DNA of 35,248 bases from the NCBI GenBank assembly GCA_913062955.1, contig CAJXZP010000042.1, forward strand, positions 1-35,248. The letters run 5' to 3'. The position numbers and the translations under genes are program-made. The notes beneath the pieces are model-generated. The model searched no databases. It was given only the letters and a program-made list of their open reading frames with translations, and was not told where the DNA came from. This DNA is from an uncultured Flavobacteriales bacterium (GTDB lineage: Bacteria > Bacteroidota > Bacteroidia > Flavobacteriales_G > Salibacteraceae). Of the stretch, positions 24,857-33,229 are shown piece by piece. Numbering within the stretch: position 1 is the first letter of the stretch; each line of letters opens with the position of its first letter.

Positions 24857-26695
24857 ATGGATAAGTTTGAGAATCGGAAATTTGTAATCTATGGAATTAT
24901 GGTCCTTATTGGACTCATTTTTATTGGGCGCTTGTTTTATATTCAAGTTATTGATGACTCGTATAAACTTTCGGCCGAAAATCAAGCATTAGTTCATACA
25001 ACATTGTATCCATCTCGTGGTGTTATTTACGACCGTAATGGTGAAGTAATTGTTTACAATCAGGCGTCTTACGATTTAATGGTAATTCCCAAACAAGTGG
25101 ATAAGGATCTCGATACGCTTAAGTTTTGTGGTGTTTTAGGGATTTCAAAAGACGACTTCATAAAAAAAATGGAAAAGTGTAGAAGGTATTCTCGTTACCG
25201 AGCGTCTGCCTTTGAAAAACAAATTACAGATGAAAATTGGGTAAGTATTTCGGGAAAACTATTTCAGTATCCTGGTTTTTTTGGACAAAAAAGAACACTT
25301 CGTAAATATGCGCTTCCTGTGGCGGCCCAAGTATTGGGGTTTGTGGGGGAGGCGAGTAGAGATAATATCAATAAAGATGCCTTTTACCGTCCTGGAGATT
25401 ATTTAGGAATTAGCGGTTTGGAAACTTGGTATGAAAAAAATTTACGGGGTAAACGTGGGGTGAAAGTCTACAAAAGGGATGTTCATAACCGAATTATGGG
25501 TAGTTATCGAGAAGGTAAATTAGATACCCTTCCAGTCGCTGGAGAAAACTTGGTATCCACACTAGATTTGTATTTGCAAGAATATGGGGAGAAGTTGATG
25601 GCCAATAAACGAGGATCTATTGTTGCCATTGAACCGGAATCGGGGGAGATTTTAGCATTGGTATCCTCCCCCAATTATGATCCAAATATGCTAGTGGGTA
25701 GAGCTCGAAGCAAAAATTATTCAGCTCTTGCTTCCAATGATTCCTTGAATCCATTATTTAATAGAGCCATCAATGCAGTATATCGCCCAGGATCCATTTT
25801 TAAGTTGGTTCAGGGGCTAATTGGGTTACAAACCCATGTAATCAATCTGAATACTCGGATTCTATGTAAACGATCCATTATTAAGTGTCACGGTACACAT
25901 ACCAATGATAATTTATTTGGAGCCATTCAACATTCCTGTAACCCTTACTTTAGAGAGGTGTACCGAAGATTAATTCAAGGTGGCGAGTTTTCTAATATTT
26001 ATGATGATTCGAGATATGGACTTGGTGTTTGGCGAGATTATGTAACCAGTTTCGGATTGGGGGTTCGATTACCTACCGATATTTCGGGGGTAAGTAAGGG
26101 ATTTGTACCGGATGTCGCATTTTACAACAAATGGTATGGGGATGGAGGTTGGGCTTTCAGTACCATCTATTCCAATAGTATTGGGGAAGGAGAAATGGGC
26201 GTGACACCACTTCAAATGGCTAATTTGGCGGCTATTTTGGGAAATAGAGGGTATTATTACACCCCTCATTTTATTAAATCAATTGGAGATAAAGGCCCCC
26301 GAGAAGAGTATCTAAAGAGGAATTATACCCACATTGATAGTAGTTACTTTTATGTCGTAATAGATGCCTTGGCTGCCGTAGTAAATGAAACAGGAGGAAC
26401 TGCTAGACGGGCTAGAATGGATAGCATTATAATTTGTGGAAAAACCGGTACCGTTCAAAACCCGACCACCCCAGATCATTCGGTTTTCATGGCTTTTGCC
26501 CCTAAGGATAACCCGAAAATTGCCATTGCCGTATATGTAGAAGAAGCTGGGTTTGGCGGAACATGGGCAGCCCCTATTTCTAGTTTAATGATTGAAAAGT
26601 ATTTGACAGGTGAAATCAAGCGACCTGCAAAAGAACAACGAATATTAGATGCTAACTTTTTAATACCGGTAAAAAAATCGAATGAGTCGCATTAA
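24857..26695 (+). CDS. mrdA: Penicillin-binding protein 2 (elongation transpeptidase)
   Basis: A 612-aa class B PBP that cross-links new peptidoglycan during rod elongation. One membrane helix lies at about 10-30. The dimerisation region includes PSRGVIYDRNGEVI. The transpeptidase domain has Ser313-x-x-Lys316 in RPGSIFKLVQG, Ser360-x-Asn362 (SCN), and Lys529-Thr-Gly (CGKTGTVQNP). All three active-site motifs are intact. Its last 14 bp overlap rodA, its glycosyltransferase partner. Confidence 0.95.
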   Translation: MDKFENRKFVIYGIMVLIGLIFIGRLFYIQVIDDSYKLSAENQALVHTTLYPSRGVIYDRNGEVIVYNQASYDLMVIPKQVDKDLDTLKFCGVLGISKDDFIKKMEKCRRYSRYRASAFEKQITDENWVSISGKLFQYPGFFGQKRTLRKYALPVAAQVLGFVGEASRDNINKDAFYRPGDYLGISGLETWYEKNLRGKRGVKVYKRDVHNRIMGSYREGKLDTLPVAGENLVSTLDLYLQEYGEKLMANKRGSIVAIEPESGEILALVSSPNYDPNMLVGRARSKNYSALASNDSLNPLFNRAINAVYRPGSIFKLVQGLIGLQTHVINLNTRILCKRSIIKCHGTHTNDNLFGAIQHSCNPYFREVYRRLIQGGEFSNIYDDSRYGLGVWRDYVTSFGLGVRLPTDISGVSKGFVPDVAFYNKWYGDGGWAFSTIYSNSIGEGEMGVTPLQMANLAAILGNRGYYYTPHFIKSIGDKGPREEYLKRNYTHIDSSYFYVVIDALAAVVNETGGTARRARMDSIIICGKTGTVQNPTTPDHSVFMAFAPKDNPKIAIAVYVEEAGFGGTWAAPISSLMIEKYLTGEIKRPAKEQRILDANFLIPVKKSNESH

Positions 26696-27995
26696 AAAAA
26701 GCATATTCACAAATGTGGACTGGCCGGTAGTGGGGATGTACTTGCTCTTGGTGTTAATGGGGTGGTTAAACATTTATGCTACCCTATACAACGAAGATCA
26801 TACCAGCCTTTTTGATTTCTCACAGCGGCATGGAAAACAACTTATGTGGATTGGTATATCCATTGTAGTGGCCTTGGTCATTGCACTGGTCGATTCTCGG
26901 TTGTTTGAAACCTTTGCCTACGTGTTTTATGGAATTGGGATGTTTTTTCTGATCGCTGTTTTGGTAGGTGGAAATGAAATAAAGGGAGCCCGATCCTGGT
27001 TTGTTATTGGTGGGGTGAGTTTTCAACCTTCCGAAACGGCTAAGTATGTGACGGCATTGGCAGTGGCTTATTATTTAAGTAGGCCAGGGGTGAAAATCGG
27101 GAATATCAAACCGAAGTTAATTATGTTTTTGATGATTGCCTTACCCGGAATTCTCATCGCCTTACAACCAGATCCAGGTTCTACATTGGTTTATTTAGCA
27201 TTTATTTTTGTGCTGTATAGAGAAGGAATGTCGGGAAATATTATGATTGTTGGACTGGTGATGGTGATGTTGTTTATCGTAACCCTTTTTGCGAAACAAT
27301 CCTCTGTAATGATGCCATTTGTGGATGTTGAAATGAATGGAAAGTACGTGTTAATTTCCTTTTTGGTGCTAATCACGGGTGGATTGTATCTGCTATTGAA
27401 AAATTTGAACAAGAATATTTGGAAGGCTTTTGCGGTGGGTTTGCTTATCATGGTAGGTACGGTTCTAAGTGTGGATTATGTGTTCGATAATATTTTTAAG
27501 GATAGGCATCGGAATAGGGTGAATGAATTGGTGGGAATTATATCGGATCCTAGAGGTACGGGATATAACCAACACCAATCAAAAATTGCCATTGGTTCGG
27601 GCGGTTTCTGGGGAAAGGGATATTTGGATGGAACTCAAACAAAATACAATTTTGTACCAGAGCAAAGCACCGATTTTATTTATTGTACCGTAGGTGAAGA
27701 ATGGGGGTTTATAGGAAGTTCATTTGTGATTATTACTTTTCTTACGCTTATTGGCCGACTCATTTTTTTAGCGGAAAGGCAACGATCCAAGTTTTCTAGG
27801 GTATATGGGTATTCGGTGGCATCCATCCTATTTGTTCATTTCATGATCAATATTGGGATGACCATTGGCTTGGCTCCTGTAATAGGAATTCCCTTACCGT
27901 TTTTTAGTTATGGTGGAACCTCATTATTATCCTTTTCCATATTGCTTTTTACATTCGTAAAGTTGGACTCGGATCGTAAACACCTATTGAGCTAG
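26682..27995 (+). CDS. rodA: SEDS peptidoglycan glycosyltransferase RodA
   Basis: A 437-aa polytopic membrane protein of the SEDS family that polymerises lipid II with PBP2. About ten helices are predicted. Family motifs: GARSWFVIGGVSFQPSETAK, LQPDPGSTLVY (with the conserved Asp region), FVPEQSTDFIYCTVGEEWGF, and the terminal GIPLPFFSYGGTSLLSF. Compared with E. coli RodA (370 aa) there is an extra segment (about 205-265, two hydrophobic stretches), which is usual for Bacteroidota RodA. It overlaps mrdA by 14 bp and ends the cluster. Confidence 0.95.
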   Translation: MSRIKKSIFTNVDWPVVGMYLLLVLMGWLNIYATLYNEDHTSLFDFSQRHGKQLMWIGISIVVALVIALVDSRLFETFAYVFYGIGMFFLIAVLVGGNEIKGARSWFVIGGVSFQPSETAKYVTALAVAYYLSRPGVKIGNIKPKLIMFLMIALPGILIALQPDPGSTLVYLAFIFVLYREGMSGNIMIVGLVMVMLFIVTLFAKQSSVMMPFVDVEMNGKYVLISFLVLITGGLYLLLKNLNKNIWKAFAVGLLIMVGTVLSVDYVFDNIFKDRHRNRVNELVGIISDPRGTGYNQHQSKIAIGSGGFWGKGYLDGTQTKYNFVPEQSTDFIYCTVGEEWGFIGSSFVIITFLTLIGRLIFLAERQRSKFSRVYGYSVASILFVHFMINIGMTIGLAPVIGIPLPFFSYGGTSLLSFSILLFTFVKLDSDRKHLLS

Positions 27996-28033
27996 GTTGC
28001 CAAGGGGTATAGGTGAGCTGTAGTAGACGAAAA

Positions 28034-28061
28034 ATGCCGATTGAAGTTCATCAACCGGCAT
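28034..28061 (-). terminator. Intrinsic terminator of the M17 aminopeptidase gene
   Basis: An 11-bp stem (28034-28044 with 28051-28061, loop of 6) lies 23 bp beyond the minus-strand stop at 28085 and is followed on that strand by TTTT. One G-U pair forms on minus-strand RNA but would be an A-C mismatch on the plus strand, so it serves the aminopeptidase rather than rodA. Confidence 0.75.
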
Positions 28062-28084
28062 CTCTTAATTGTGTTTTGTTACGC

Positions 28085-29515
28085 TTATTTACACATGTTC
28101 TTTGCGAAATCATACACTAAACGAACACCCGTTCCTGTTCCACCTTGCGCTTTATACGCTTCTGGTTTTTCAAGGAAAGCAGGACCCGCGATATCTAAAT
28201 GGATCCAAGGATAATCTGTAAAATGTTTCAAGAATGTACCTGCGGTAACAACTCCTCCAACGGGACCACCTAGGTTGGTCATATCGGCAATGTTAGAATC
28301 TAATTGTGTTTTGTACTCGCTCCACATTGGAAGTTCCAAGATACGCTCGTAAACACGCTCGCCACTTGCTTTTAATTGGTTTTTTAGATCCTCTGAAGCA
28401 GTGGCAACCGATGCAATTCCATGAGATCCGGTAATGGCATGTGCCGCTCCGGTTAAAGTCGCCATGTCAATACATAACATAGGATCGTATTGTTTCGCAA
28501 ATACCAACGCATCCGATAAAATTAAACGGCCTTCGGCATCCGTGTTTTTCACCTCTACTGTCGTGCCGTCACTAATGGTAATAACATCATCCGCAACTAG
28601 GGCATTTTTTCCAATTCTGTTATCGGTAGATGGAACTAAAGCGATCGTATAAACAGGTAGGTTGTTTTTTGCAATGGCGTAAATCGCTCCCGCAACACCG
28701 GCAGAACCACCCATATCACTTTTCATATCGCCCATGTGAGCACCTGGTTTTAGGTTGTTTCCTCCCGTATCGTAAACGACCCCTTTTCCTACTAGAACTA
28801 ATGGTTTGTCATTTACTGCATTTTCTGGCTTGTAGGTCATGATCGAGAATGTAGGGTCGTCTATACTTCCAAGGTTGACTCCTAAAAGCCCACCCATTTG
28901 GTGTTCTTCTATTTCTTTTTTACTCAATACACGAGTTTCAAAACCCGCTTTTTTACCTATCTGTACAAAACGGTTCGCAAGCTCTATCGCATTTAATGTA
29001 ATAACAGGTTCGTTTACGATGTCTCTGGCAAAACAAGTGGCTTCCACTACATTCTCCAATTCGGATAAATCATCTTGACCCACAGTGGGGATGTTTACAT
29101 GTAACGTAGCCAACGTGTTTTTCTTAGATTTATCGGTTTTGAAAAGAAGGTACTGGTAGTTTTCTAAACTCATTCCTTCCATAAATGCCAATATATTTTC
29201 TTTAGAAATGGACGGGTCAGCTACCAATTGTAGTGTGGCTAATTTCTCGCCATTAATGGCTTGGGTAATTTTACTTCCTAAAACTCGGTAGTCCTGAAGA
29301 GTTTGATTATCCGTATCCGATTTTTTGTTTGCATAGACCGCATAAACCAGTTGATTACCTACGGAAGAAAAATTCATTCCGTTTTCAGCGAGTTTAATTT
29401 TAGCATTCAAATAGGCCGAATCAATACCTGCAATTTGATTTAAATTCGATTGAGAATTGGCTAACACTATAACATGGTTAGATTTTGCTTCTTTAGAAGC
29501 TAGTAATTTTATCAT
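28085..29515 (-). CDS. pepA: Leucyl aminopeptidase, M17 family
   Basis: A 476-aa cytosolic metallo-aminopeptidase that removes N-terminal residues from peptides. The catalytic C-terminal domain holds the metal-site motifs VLVGKGVVYDTGGNNLKPG (Lys and Asp ligands), MKSDMGGSAGVAGAI, and NTDAEGRL at residues 324-331. The segment ITGSHGIASVAT and the terminal GTGVRLVYDFAKN are also typical. The N-terminal domain (about 1-155) is divergent, as usual. It ends in its own terminator. It fits the other peptidases in the window (S9, M20) for amino-acid recovery. Confidence 0.92.
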   Translation of the reverse strand: MIKLLASKEAKSNHVIVLANSQSNLNQIAGIDSAYLNAKIKLAENGMNFSSVGNQLVYAVYANKKSDTDNQTLQDYRVLGSKITQAINGEKLATLQLVADPSISKENILAFMEGMSLENYQYLLFKTDKSKKNTLATLHVNIPTVGQDDLSELENVVEATCFARDIVNEPVITLNAIELANRFVQIGKKAGFETRVLSKKEIEEHQMGGLLGVNLGSIDDPTFSIMTYKPENAVNDKPLVLVGKGVVYDTGGNNLKPGAHMGDMKSDMGGSAGVAGAIYAIAKNNLPVYTIALVPSTDNRIGKNALVADDVITISDGTTVEVKNTDAEGRLILSDALVFAKQYDPMLCIDMATLTGAAHAITGSHGIASVATASEDLKNQLKASGERVYERILELPMWSEYKTQLDSNIADMTNLGGPVGGVVTAGTFLKHFTDYPWIHLDIAGPAFLEKPEAYKAQGGTGTGVRLVYDFAKNMCK

Positions 29516-29636
29516 TATTTGAGATTTGAGAACTATTTTTTAAAGCCTCACAAATTTGCAAAAAATAAAGGTGCTAAGGGCAGAATTTATTACGTTTTAT
29601 GAATAGTCATCGGAGGCAGAGAATTTTAAAGAATAA

Positions 29637-29996
29637 TTAGTACATGCTAAATGGCATCGCTATAAAATGCAATTGTTTTTGTACTTCTTGATGATACAAC
29701 TCCGTGATTTTTGTTGTGGTTTGGAGAATTTCATGAGCGCTTTGTTCATTAATGGTATGCAGTGTTGCTTTTAATTTGCTATTGAAAAGAGCGGTGAATT
29801 CGGTAGGACTCATCAACGAAGTATCCGCTTCTTGTTTCTCCAGGTATTCATGGAAGAGTACAATTTCCTGTTGTATAAATTGATGGAATAGGGACTTGTT
29901 CTGATCCCAGGATTTTGTATACGCAGATTTGAGCTCGGTTAAGATGACCGTATATAAATCTTGGCAAATAATTAAACGGTCTAATGAATCTTCCAT
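29637..29996 (-). CDS. Hypothetical helical protein
   Basis: From the ATG at 29996 the product is 119 aa, acidic, without signal or membrane segment. Almost the whole length looks alpha-helical (DSLDRLIICQDLYTVILTEL, FIQQEIVLFHEYLEKQ, LYHQEVQKQLHF), suggesting a small helical bundle. I recognise no family. A longer frame starts at 30053 but adds residues without helical pattern. It lies alone between the aminopeptidase gene (121 bp away) and a long gene-free region. Confidence 0.55.
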   Translation of the reverse strand: MEDSLDRLIICQDLYTVILTELKSAYTKSWDQNKSLFHQFIQQEIVLFHEYLEKQEADTSLMSPTEFTALFNSKLKATLHTINEQSAHEILQTTTKITELYHQEVQKQLHFIAMPFSMY

Positions 29997-30098
29997 AATA
30001 TTTAGATTAAAACATTGAAGTTCAAAAATGTTTTTTATATAGAATAGAGACAACCGTATTTTTACCTAATCTTATAGACTGGTTGGAATACGTGTGTG

Positions 30099-30210
30099 GC
30101 AAAAATGACAGAGAAAAATAGATGGATGAAGAAGCGGAGTGGAAAAAAAGTATAGTAAGTTTTTTTCCGTGTAGTTTGTTGTTCTAGACGGTATTATTTG
30201 TCATTTTTGC
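30099..30210. repeat. 112-bp imperfect palindrome (MITE-like or long hairpin)
   Basis: The outer arms GCAAAAATGACA (30099-30110) and its exact complement (30199-30210) share their centre, 30154.5, with an inner perfect pair, GGAAAAAAA (30141-30149) and its complement (30160-30168). By hand alignment 33 of 56 positions pair in Watson-Crick fashion, nearly all of the excess coming from the two perfect arms. No flanking target duplication and no ORF are seen. Confidence 0.6.
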
Positions 30211-30241
30211 TTCGCTTGTTACGGCTCCAAAAGAAGGTGAT

Positions 30242-30260
30242 TAAGATTCATTTTCAGTAG
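30242..30260 (+). repeat. Direct repeat copy 1 (19 bp)
   Basis: TAAGATTCATTTTCAGTAG recurs at 30406-30424 with a single G-to-A change. The copies start 164 bp apart and enclose a short palindrome. Confidence 0.75.
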
Positions 30261-30284
30261 GTAGTTTCCGTAGTTTTTATCAAA

Positions 30285-30300
30285 CAGGTAATTTTACCTG
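30285..30300. repeat. Perfect 7+7 palindrome, possible operator
   Basis: CAGGTAA and TTACCTG are separated by TT. The form resembles a dimeric regulator site, but no promoter can be tied to it. Confidence 0.35.
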
Positions 30301-30405
30301 GTTGTGAAATATGGAGCCCCTAATTCTCAAATGAGGATAACCGAATAGCCAAACTCTTTACCCAATTTGGTTTTCAATATTTAGGATTATCTCGTATAAG
30401 AAAAA

Positions 30406-30424
30406 TAAGATTCATTTTCAATAG
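30406..30424 (+). repeat. Direct repeat copy 2 (19 bp)
   Basis: TAAGATTCATTTTCAATAG, identical to the copy at 30242-30260 except for one base. Confidence 0.75.
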
Positions 30425-30517
30425 TTAATGTGCATGGTTTTTTTAGAAGGGTTAGGGTAAGCCCTGTTCGGTGGGTTATGGAACGACTTACCAATATATT
30501 AGGGTATAGCCAATAAA

Positions 30518-30547
30518 AAAGCCGAACTCTTTTCAGAGTTCGGCTTT
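30518..30547 (-). terminator. Intrinsic terminator of the ALDH7-type gene
   Basis: A perfect 13-bp inverted repeat (AAAGCCGAACTCT at 30518-30530, complement at 30535-30547) with a 4-nt loop sits 22 bp past the minus-strand stop. Read on that strand it ends in six T. Confidence 0.88.
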
Positions 30548-30569
30548 AAAGTAGAATTGAAATTATCGC

Positions 30570-32111
30570 TTAAAAGTCAAATTTGATTCCTTGTGCTAAT
30601 GGTAAATGAGTCCCATAGTTTAAGGTATTGGTTTGTCTTCTCATGTAGGCTTTCCAAGCATCAGATCCTGACTCACGGCCACCACCTGTTTCTTTTTCAC
30701 CACCAAAAGCACCACCAATTTCAGCTCCAGAAGTTCCAATGTTTACGTTTGCAATTCCACAATCAGAACCCGTAGCAGAAAGGAATAAATGTGCCTCACG
30801 CATATTGTTGGTCATAATAGCAGAAGATAAACCTTGGTTTACCCCATTTTGCATTCCCATTGCTTCGTCAAATTCACTGTATTTCATTAAATATAAAATA
30901 GGAGCAAATGTTTCGTCTTGTACAATTTGGTACGAATTATCGGCTTCACAGATAGCCGGCTTTACGTAACAACCTGATTCGTATCCTTCACCTGTTAAAA
31001 CGCCACCTTCTCGGATGATCGTTCCTCCTTCAGCTACTAATTTTTCTAAAGCCTTAGAATAAGTGTCTACCGCCATAGTGTCAATAAGTGGCCCCATATG
31101 ATTGGTTGGATCCAATGGGTTACCAATTTTGATTTGATCGTATGCTTTCACCATTTTCTCTTTTACGGTGTCGTAAATAGAATCGTGAATAATTAATCTT
31201 CTGGTAGAAGTACAACGTTGACCCGCAGTACCTACTGCACCAAATACCGCTCCAATGATCGTCATTTCTAAATCCGCATCCGCCGTAACGATAATGGCGT
31301 TATTTCCACCTAATTCAAGAATAGACTTACCTAAACGACCCCCAACAGTAGCACCTACAATTTTACCCATACGAGTAGAACCTGTGGCAGAAACTAAAGG
31401 AATTCTCTTATCGGTAGTCATCATTTCACCGACTGTATAATCACCCGTAATGATATTGGAAAGACCGGCAGGAACATCATTCTCTGCAGCTACCATGTTG
31501 AAAATGTTTTGACAAGCAATAGCACACATCGGTGCTTTTTCTGAACCTTTCCAAACCACAGAATCACCACAAACCCATGCCAAAGCAGCATTCCATGCCC
31601 AAACAGCAACTGGGAAGTTAAATGCAGAAATGACACCTACGGTTCCAAGTGGGTGATATTGCTCTTGCATAGAATGTTGCGGACGTTCCGATTTGATCGT
31701 TAATCCATGAAGTTGACGGGAAAGACCCACTGCAAAATCACAGATATCAATCATTTCCTGTACTTCACCCCAACCTTCCTGCAAGGATTTCCCCATCTCG
31801 TAAGAAACTAATCTTCCAAGTGGATCTTTTAGGTCACGTAATTTGTTTCCAAACTGGCGGACAAATTCACCTCTTATAGGTGCTGGTACCACTTTCCAAT
31901 CTTTAAAAGCAGATTGAGCGGTAGTCATTACTTTTTCATAATCTTCTGCAGTAGTAGAGCTAACTTTTCCAATTAGTTTACCATCCACAGGAGAGTAAGA
32001 CTCAAATATGTCTCCGTTACCGAAGAATTCGGAACCCGTTGAAGTTCCGGCATTTACCTCTTTTAAACCCAAGGCCTTTAAGGCTTCTTGGATACCGTAA
32101 TCGTTACTCAT
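30570..32111 (-). CDS. amaB: Aldehyde dehydrogenase, ALDH7 type (alpha-aminoadipic semialdehyde dehydrogenase-like)
   Basis: A 513-aa protein from the start MSNDYGIQEALKALGLK. It has the ALDH7 patterns VISAFNFPVAVWAWNAALAW, the general base in SILELGGNNAII, catalytic Cys300 in GTAGQRCTSTRRL, ETFAPILYLMKY, and the C-terminal GGEKETGGGRESGSDAWK with YMRRQTNTLNYG. Members oxidise alpha-aminoadipic semialdehyde/P6C to alpha-aminoadipate in lysine breakdown, or related aldehydes such as betaine aldehyde. No other lysine genes are near, so the pathway is inferred from the subfamily. A longer frame to 32168 adds 19 unrelated residues. Confidence 0.88.
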   Translation of the reverse strand: MSNDYGIQEALKALGLKEVNAGTSTGSEFFGNGDIFESYSPVDGKLIGKVSSTTAEDYEKVMTTAQSAFKDWKVVPAPIRGEFVRQFGNKLRDLKDPLGRLVSYEMGKSLQEGWGEVQEMIDICDFAVGLSRQLHGLTIKSERPQHSMQEQYHPLGTVGVISAFNFPVAVWAWNAALAWVCGDSVVWKGSEKAPMCAIACQNIFNMVAAENDVPAGLSNIITGDYTVGEMMTTDKRIPLVSATGSTRMGKIVGATVGGRLGKSILELGGNNAIIVTADADLEMTIIGAVFGAVGTAGQRCTSTRRLIIHDSIYDTVKEKMVKAYDQIKIGNPLDPTNHMGPLIDTMAVDTYSKALEKLVAEGGTIIREGGVLTGEGYESGCYVKPAICEADNSYQIVQDETFAPILYLMKYSEFDEAMGMQNGVNQGLSSAIMTNNMREAHLFLSATGSDCGIANVNIGTSGAEIGGAFGGEKETGGGRESGSDAWKAYMRRQTNTLNYGTHLPLAQGIKFDF

Positions 32112-32271
32112 GCGTATGTTGTTTTTGTTCTTTAAAATGGTCTTCAAATTTAGGTAGAAAAAGGGCACGAAAAATGAATTTCACATTTTGTTAAGTTTTT
32201 ATTAAGGAGGCGTCCGTATCCATATTCTAAAAGCGTTGGTTTAATATTGTATCTTCAACAAAACGAAAATT

Positions 32272-33117
32272 ATGAAATCAATAAAGACCTTGTTTGTCGC
32301 TGCTGGAATGGCTCTAATGACACTTAATGTAACTGCTCAGGATTTACCCTTGCCTAGTCCGGCAGCCTCTTTTACCCAAAGAGTCGGTGTGACGGATATT
32401 AGCATGATGTATTCTAGACCAGCCGTTAAAGGGAGAGCCATTTGGGGTGATTTGGTGCCTAACAATGAATTGTGGCGTGCGGGAGCTAATGCTTCTACAA
32501 AAATTGAATTTAGTACCGAAGTAATGATTAATGGGGTGAGTATTCAACCGGGAGAATATGCCTTGTTTATTTTACCTTCAAAAGAAGAATGGACTTTTGT
32601 TATTAGTAGTTATACCGATGGTTGGGGAACCTCAGGTTATACCGAAGAATCGGATATAGTACGTGTTTCTGTAAAACCTCAAGCTTCTAGTATGGTTGAA
32701 AACTTAGTGTTCTCCGTAGATAATATTAAGGATGATGCGTGTGAAATCAGCTTAAGCTGGGAGAAATTAAGTGCTGGATTTGATGTGACTATTAAAACCG
32801 CGGATTTTGCAAGTAAAAATGTAGAAGCGCTAGTGAAAGAAGCCGACAAAAGCTTTAGTAAATACAATGATGCTGCAAAATGGTATTTAAGTACGAGTGA
32901 AAATGCGAAAGCAGTTGAAATGGCTAAAAAATCGGTAGCTCAAACCAAAAAGTTTTGGAATTTAACGGTGCTTTCGGAAGCGTATATGGCTAACGGAGAT
33001 AAAAAAATGGCCGTGAAAACAGCTAAAGAAGCTTTAGAGATGTCTGAAAAAGCGGAATACATGCCGTATGTAAAGAAAAATACAGAAAACATTGAAAAGT
33101 GGGAATCTGCTAAATAA
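32272..33117 (+). CDS. Secreted DUF2911 protein with TPR-like C-terminus
   Basis: A 281-aa protein with signal peptide (MKSIKTLFVAAGMALMTLNV, TAQ). The DUF2911 domain covers about residues 25-175, with YSRPAVKGRAIWGDLVP, NELWRAGANASTKIEF and QPGEYALFILP. The last 90 residues are helical and rich in Ala/Lys (KAVEMAKKSVAQTKK, KKMAVKTAKEALEMSEKA), in the style of tetratricopeptide repeats. The domain has no known function; such proteins are common in Bacteroidota and probably periplasmic. Single-gene unit ending in a strong terminator. Confidence 0.87.
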   Translation: MKSIKTLFVAAGMALMTLNVTAQDLPLPSPAASFTQRVGVTDISMMYSRPAVKGRAIWGDLVPNNELWRAGANASTKIEFSTEVMINGVSIQPGEYALFILPSKEEWTFVISSYTDGWGTSGYTEESDIVRVSVKPQASSMVENLVFSVDNIKDDACEISLSWEKLSAGFDVTIKTADFASKNVEALVKEADKSFSKYNDAAKWYLSTSENAKAVEMAKKSVAQTKKFWNLTVLSEAYMANGDKKMAVKTAKEALEMSEKAEYMPYVKKNTENIEKWESAK

Positions 33118-33140
33118 AAGGTTCTGTTAAAATTATAGGG

Positions 33141-33173
33141 AGCTCTTATTCGAAAGAATAAGAGCTTTTTTTT
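33141..33173 (+). terminator. Intrinsic terminator of the DUF2911 gene
   Basis: A perfect 11-bp stem (AGCTCTTATTC at 33141-33151, complement at 33156-33166) with a stable GAAA tetraloop is followed by a run of eight T, 23 bp after the stop codon. Confidence 0.93.
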
Positions 33174-33229
33174 GTGCTTTGCTTTCTTCTGCCTAGGGAT
33201 AGCGTTCAATTGTTTTAATTTGCATTCGT

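Larger units (their letters stand above)
29997..30515. other. Gene-free stretch of about 520 bp with several repeats
   Basis: No frame longer than about 30 codons looks like protein here. It holds a 112-bp symmetric palindrome, an 18/19 direct repeat and a perfect short palindrome (listed separately), and ends at the terminator of the aldehyde dehydrogenase. The promoter of the helical protein gene should lie near its left end. It may be degenerate mobile DNA or a regulatory/RNA locus. Confidence 0.5.

Noticed and set aside
30106-30189. 27-codon frame inside the 112-bp palindrome
   Set aside because: Too short, composed mainly of Lys/Ser from the A-rich arm, and with no start context.
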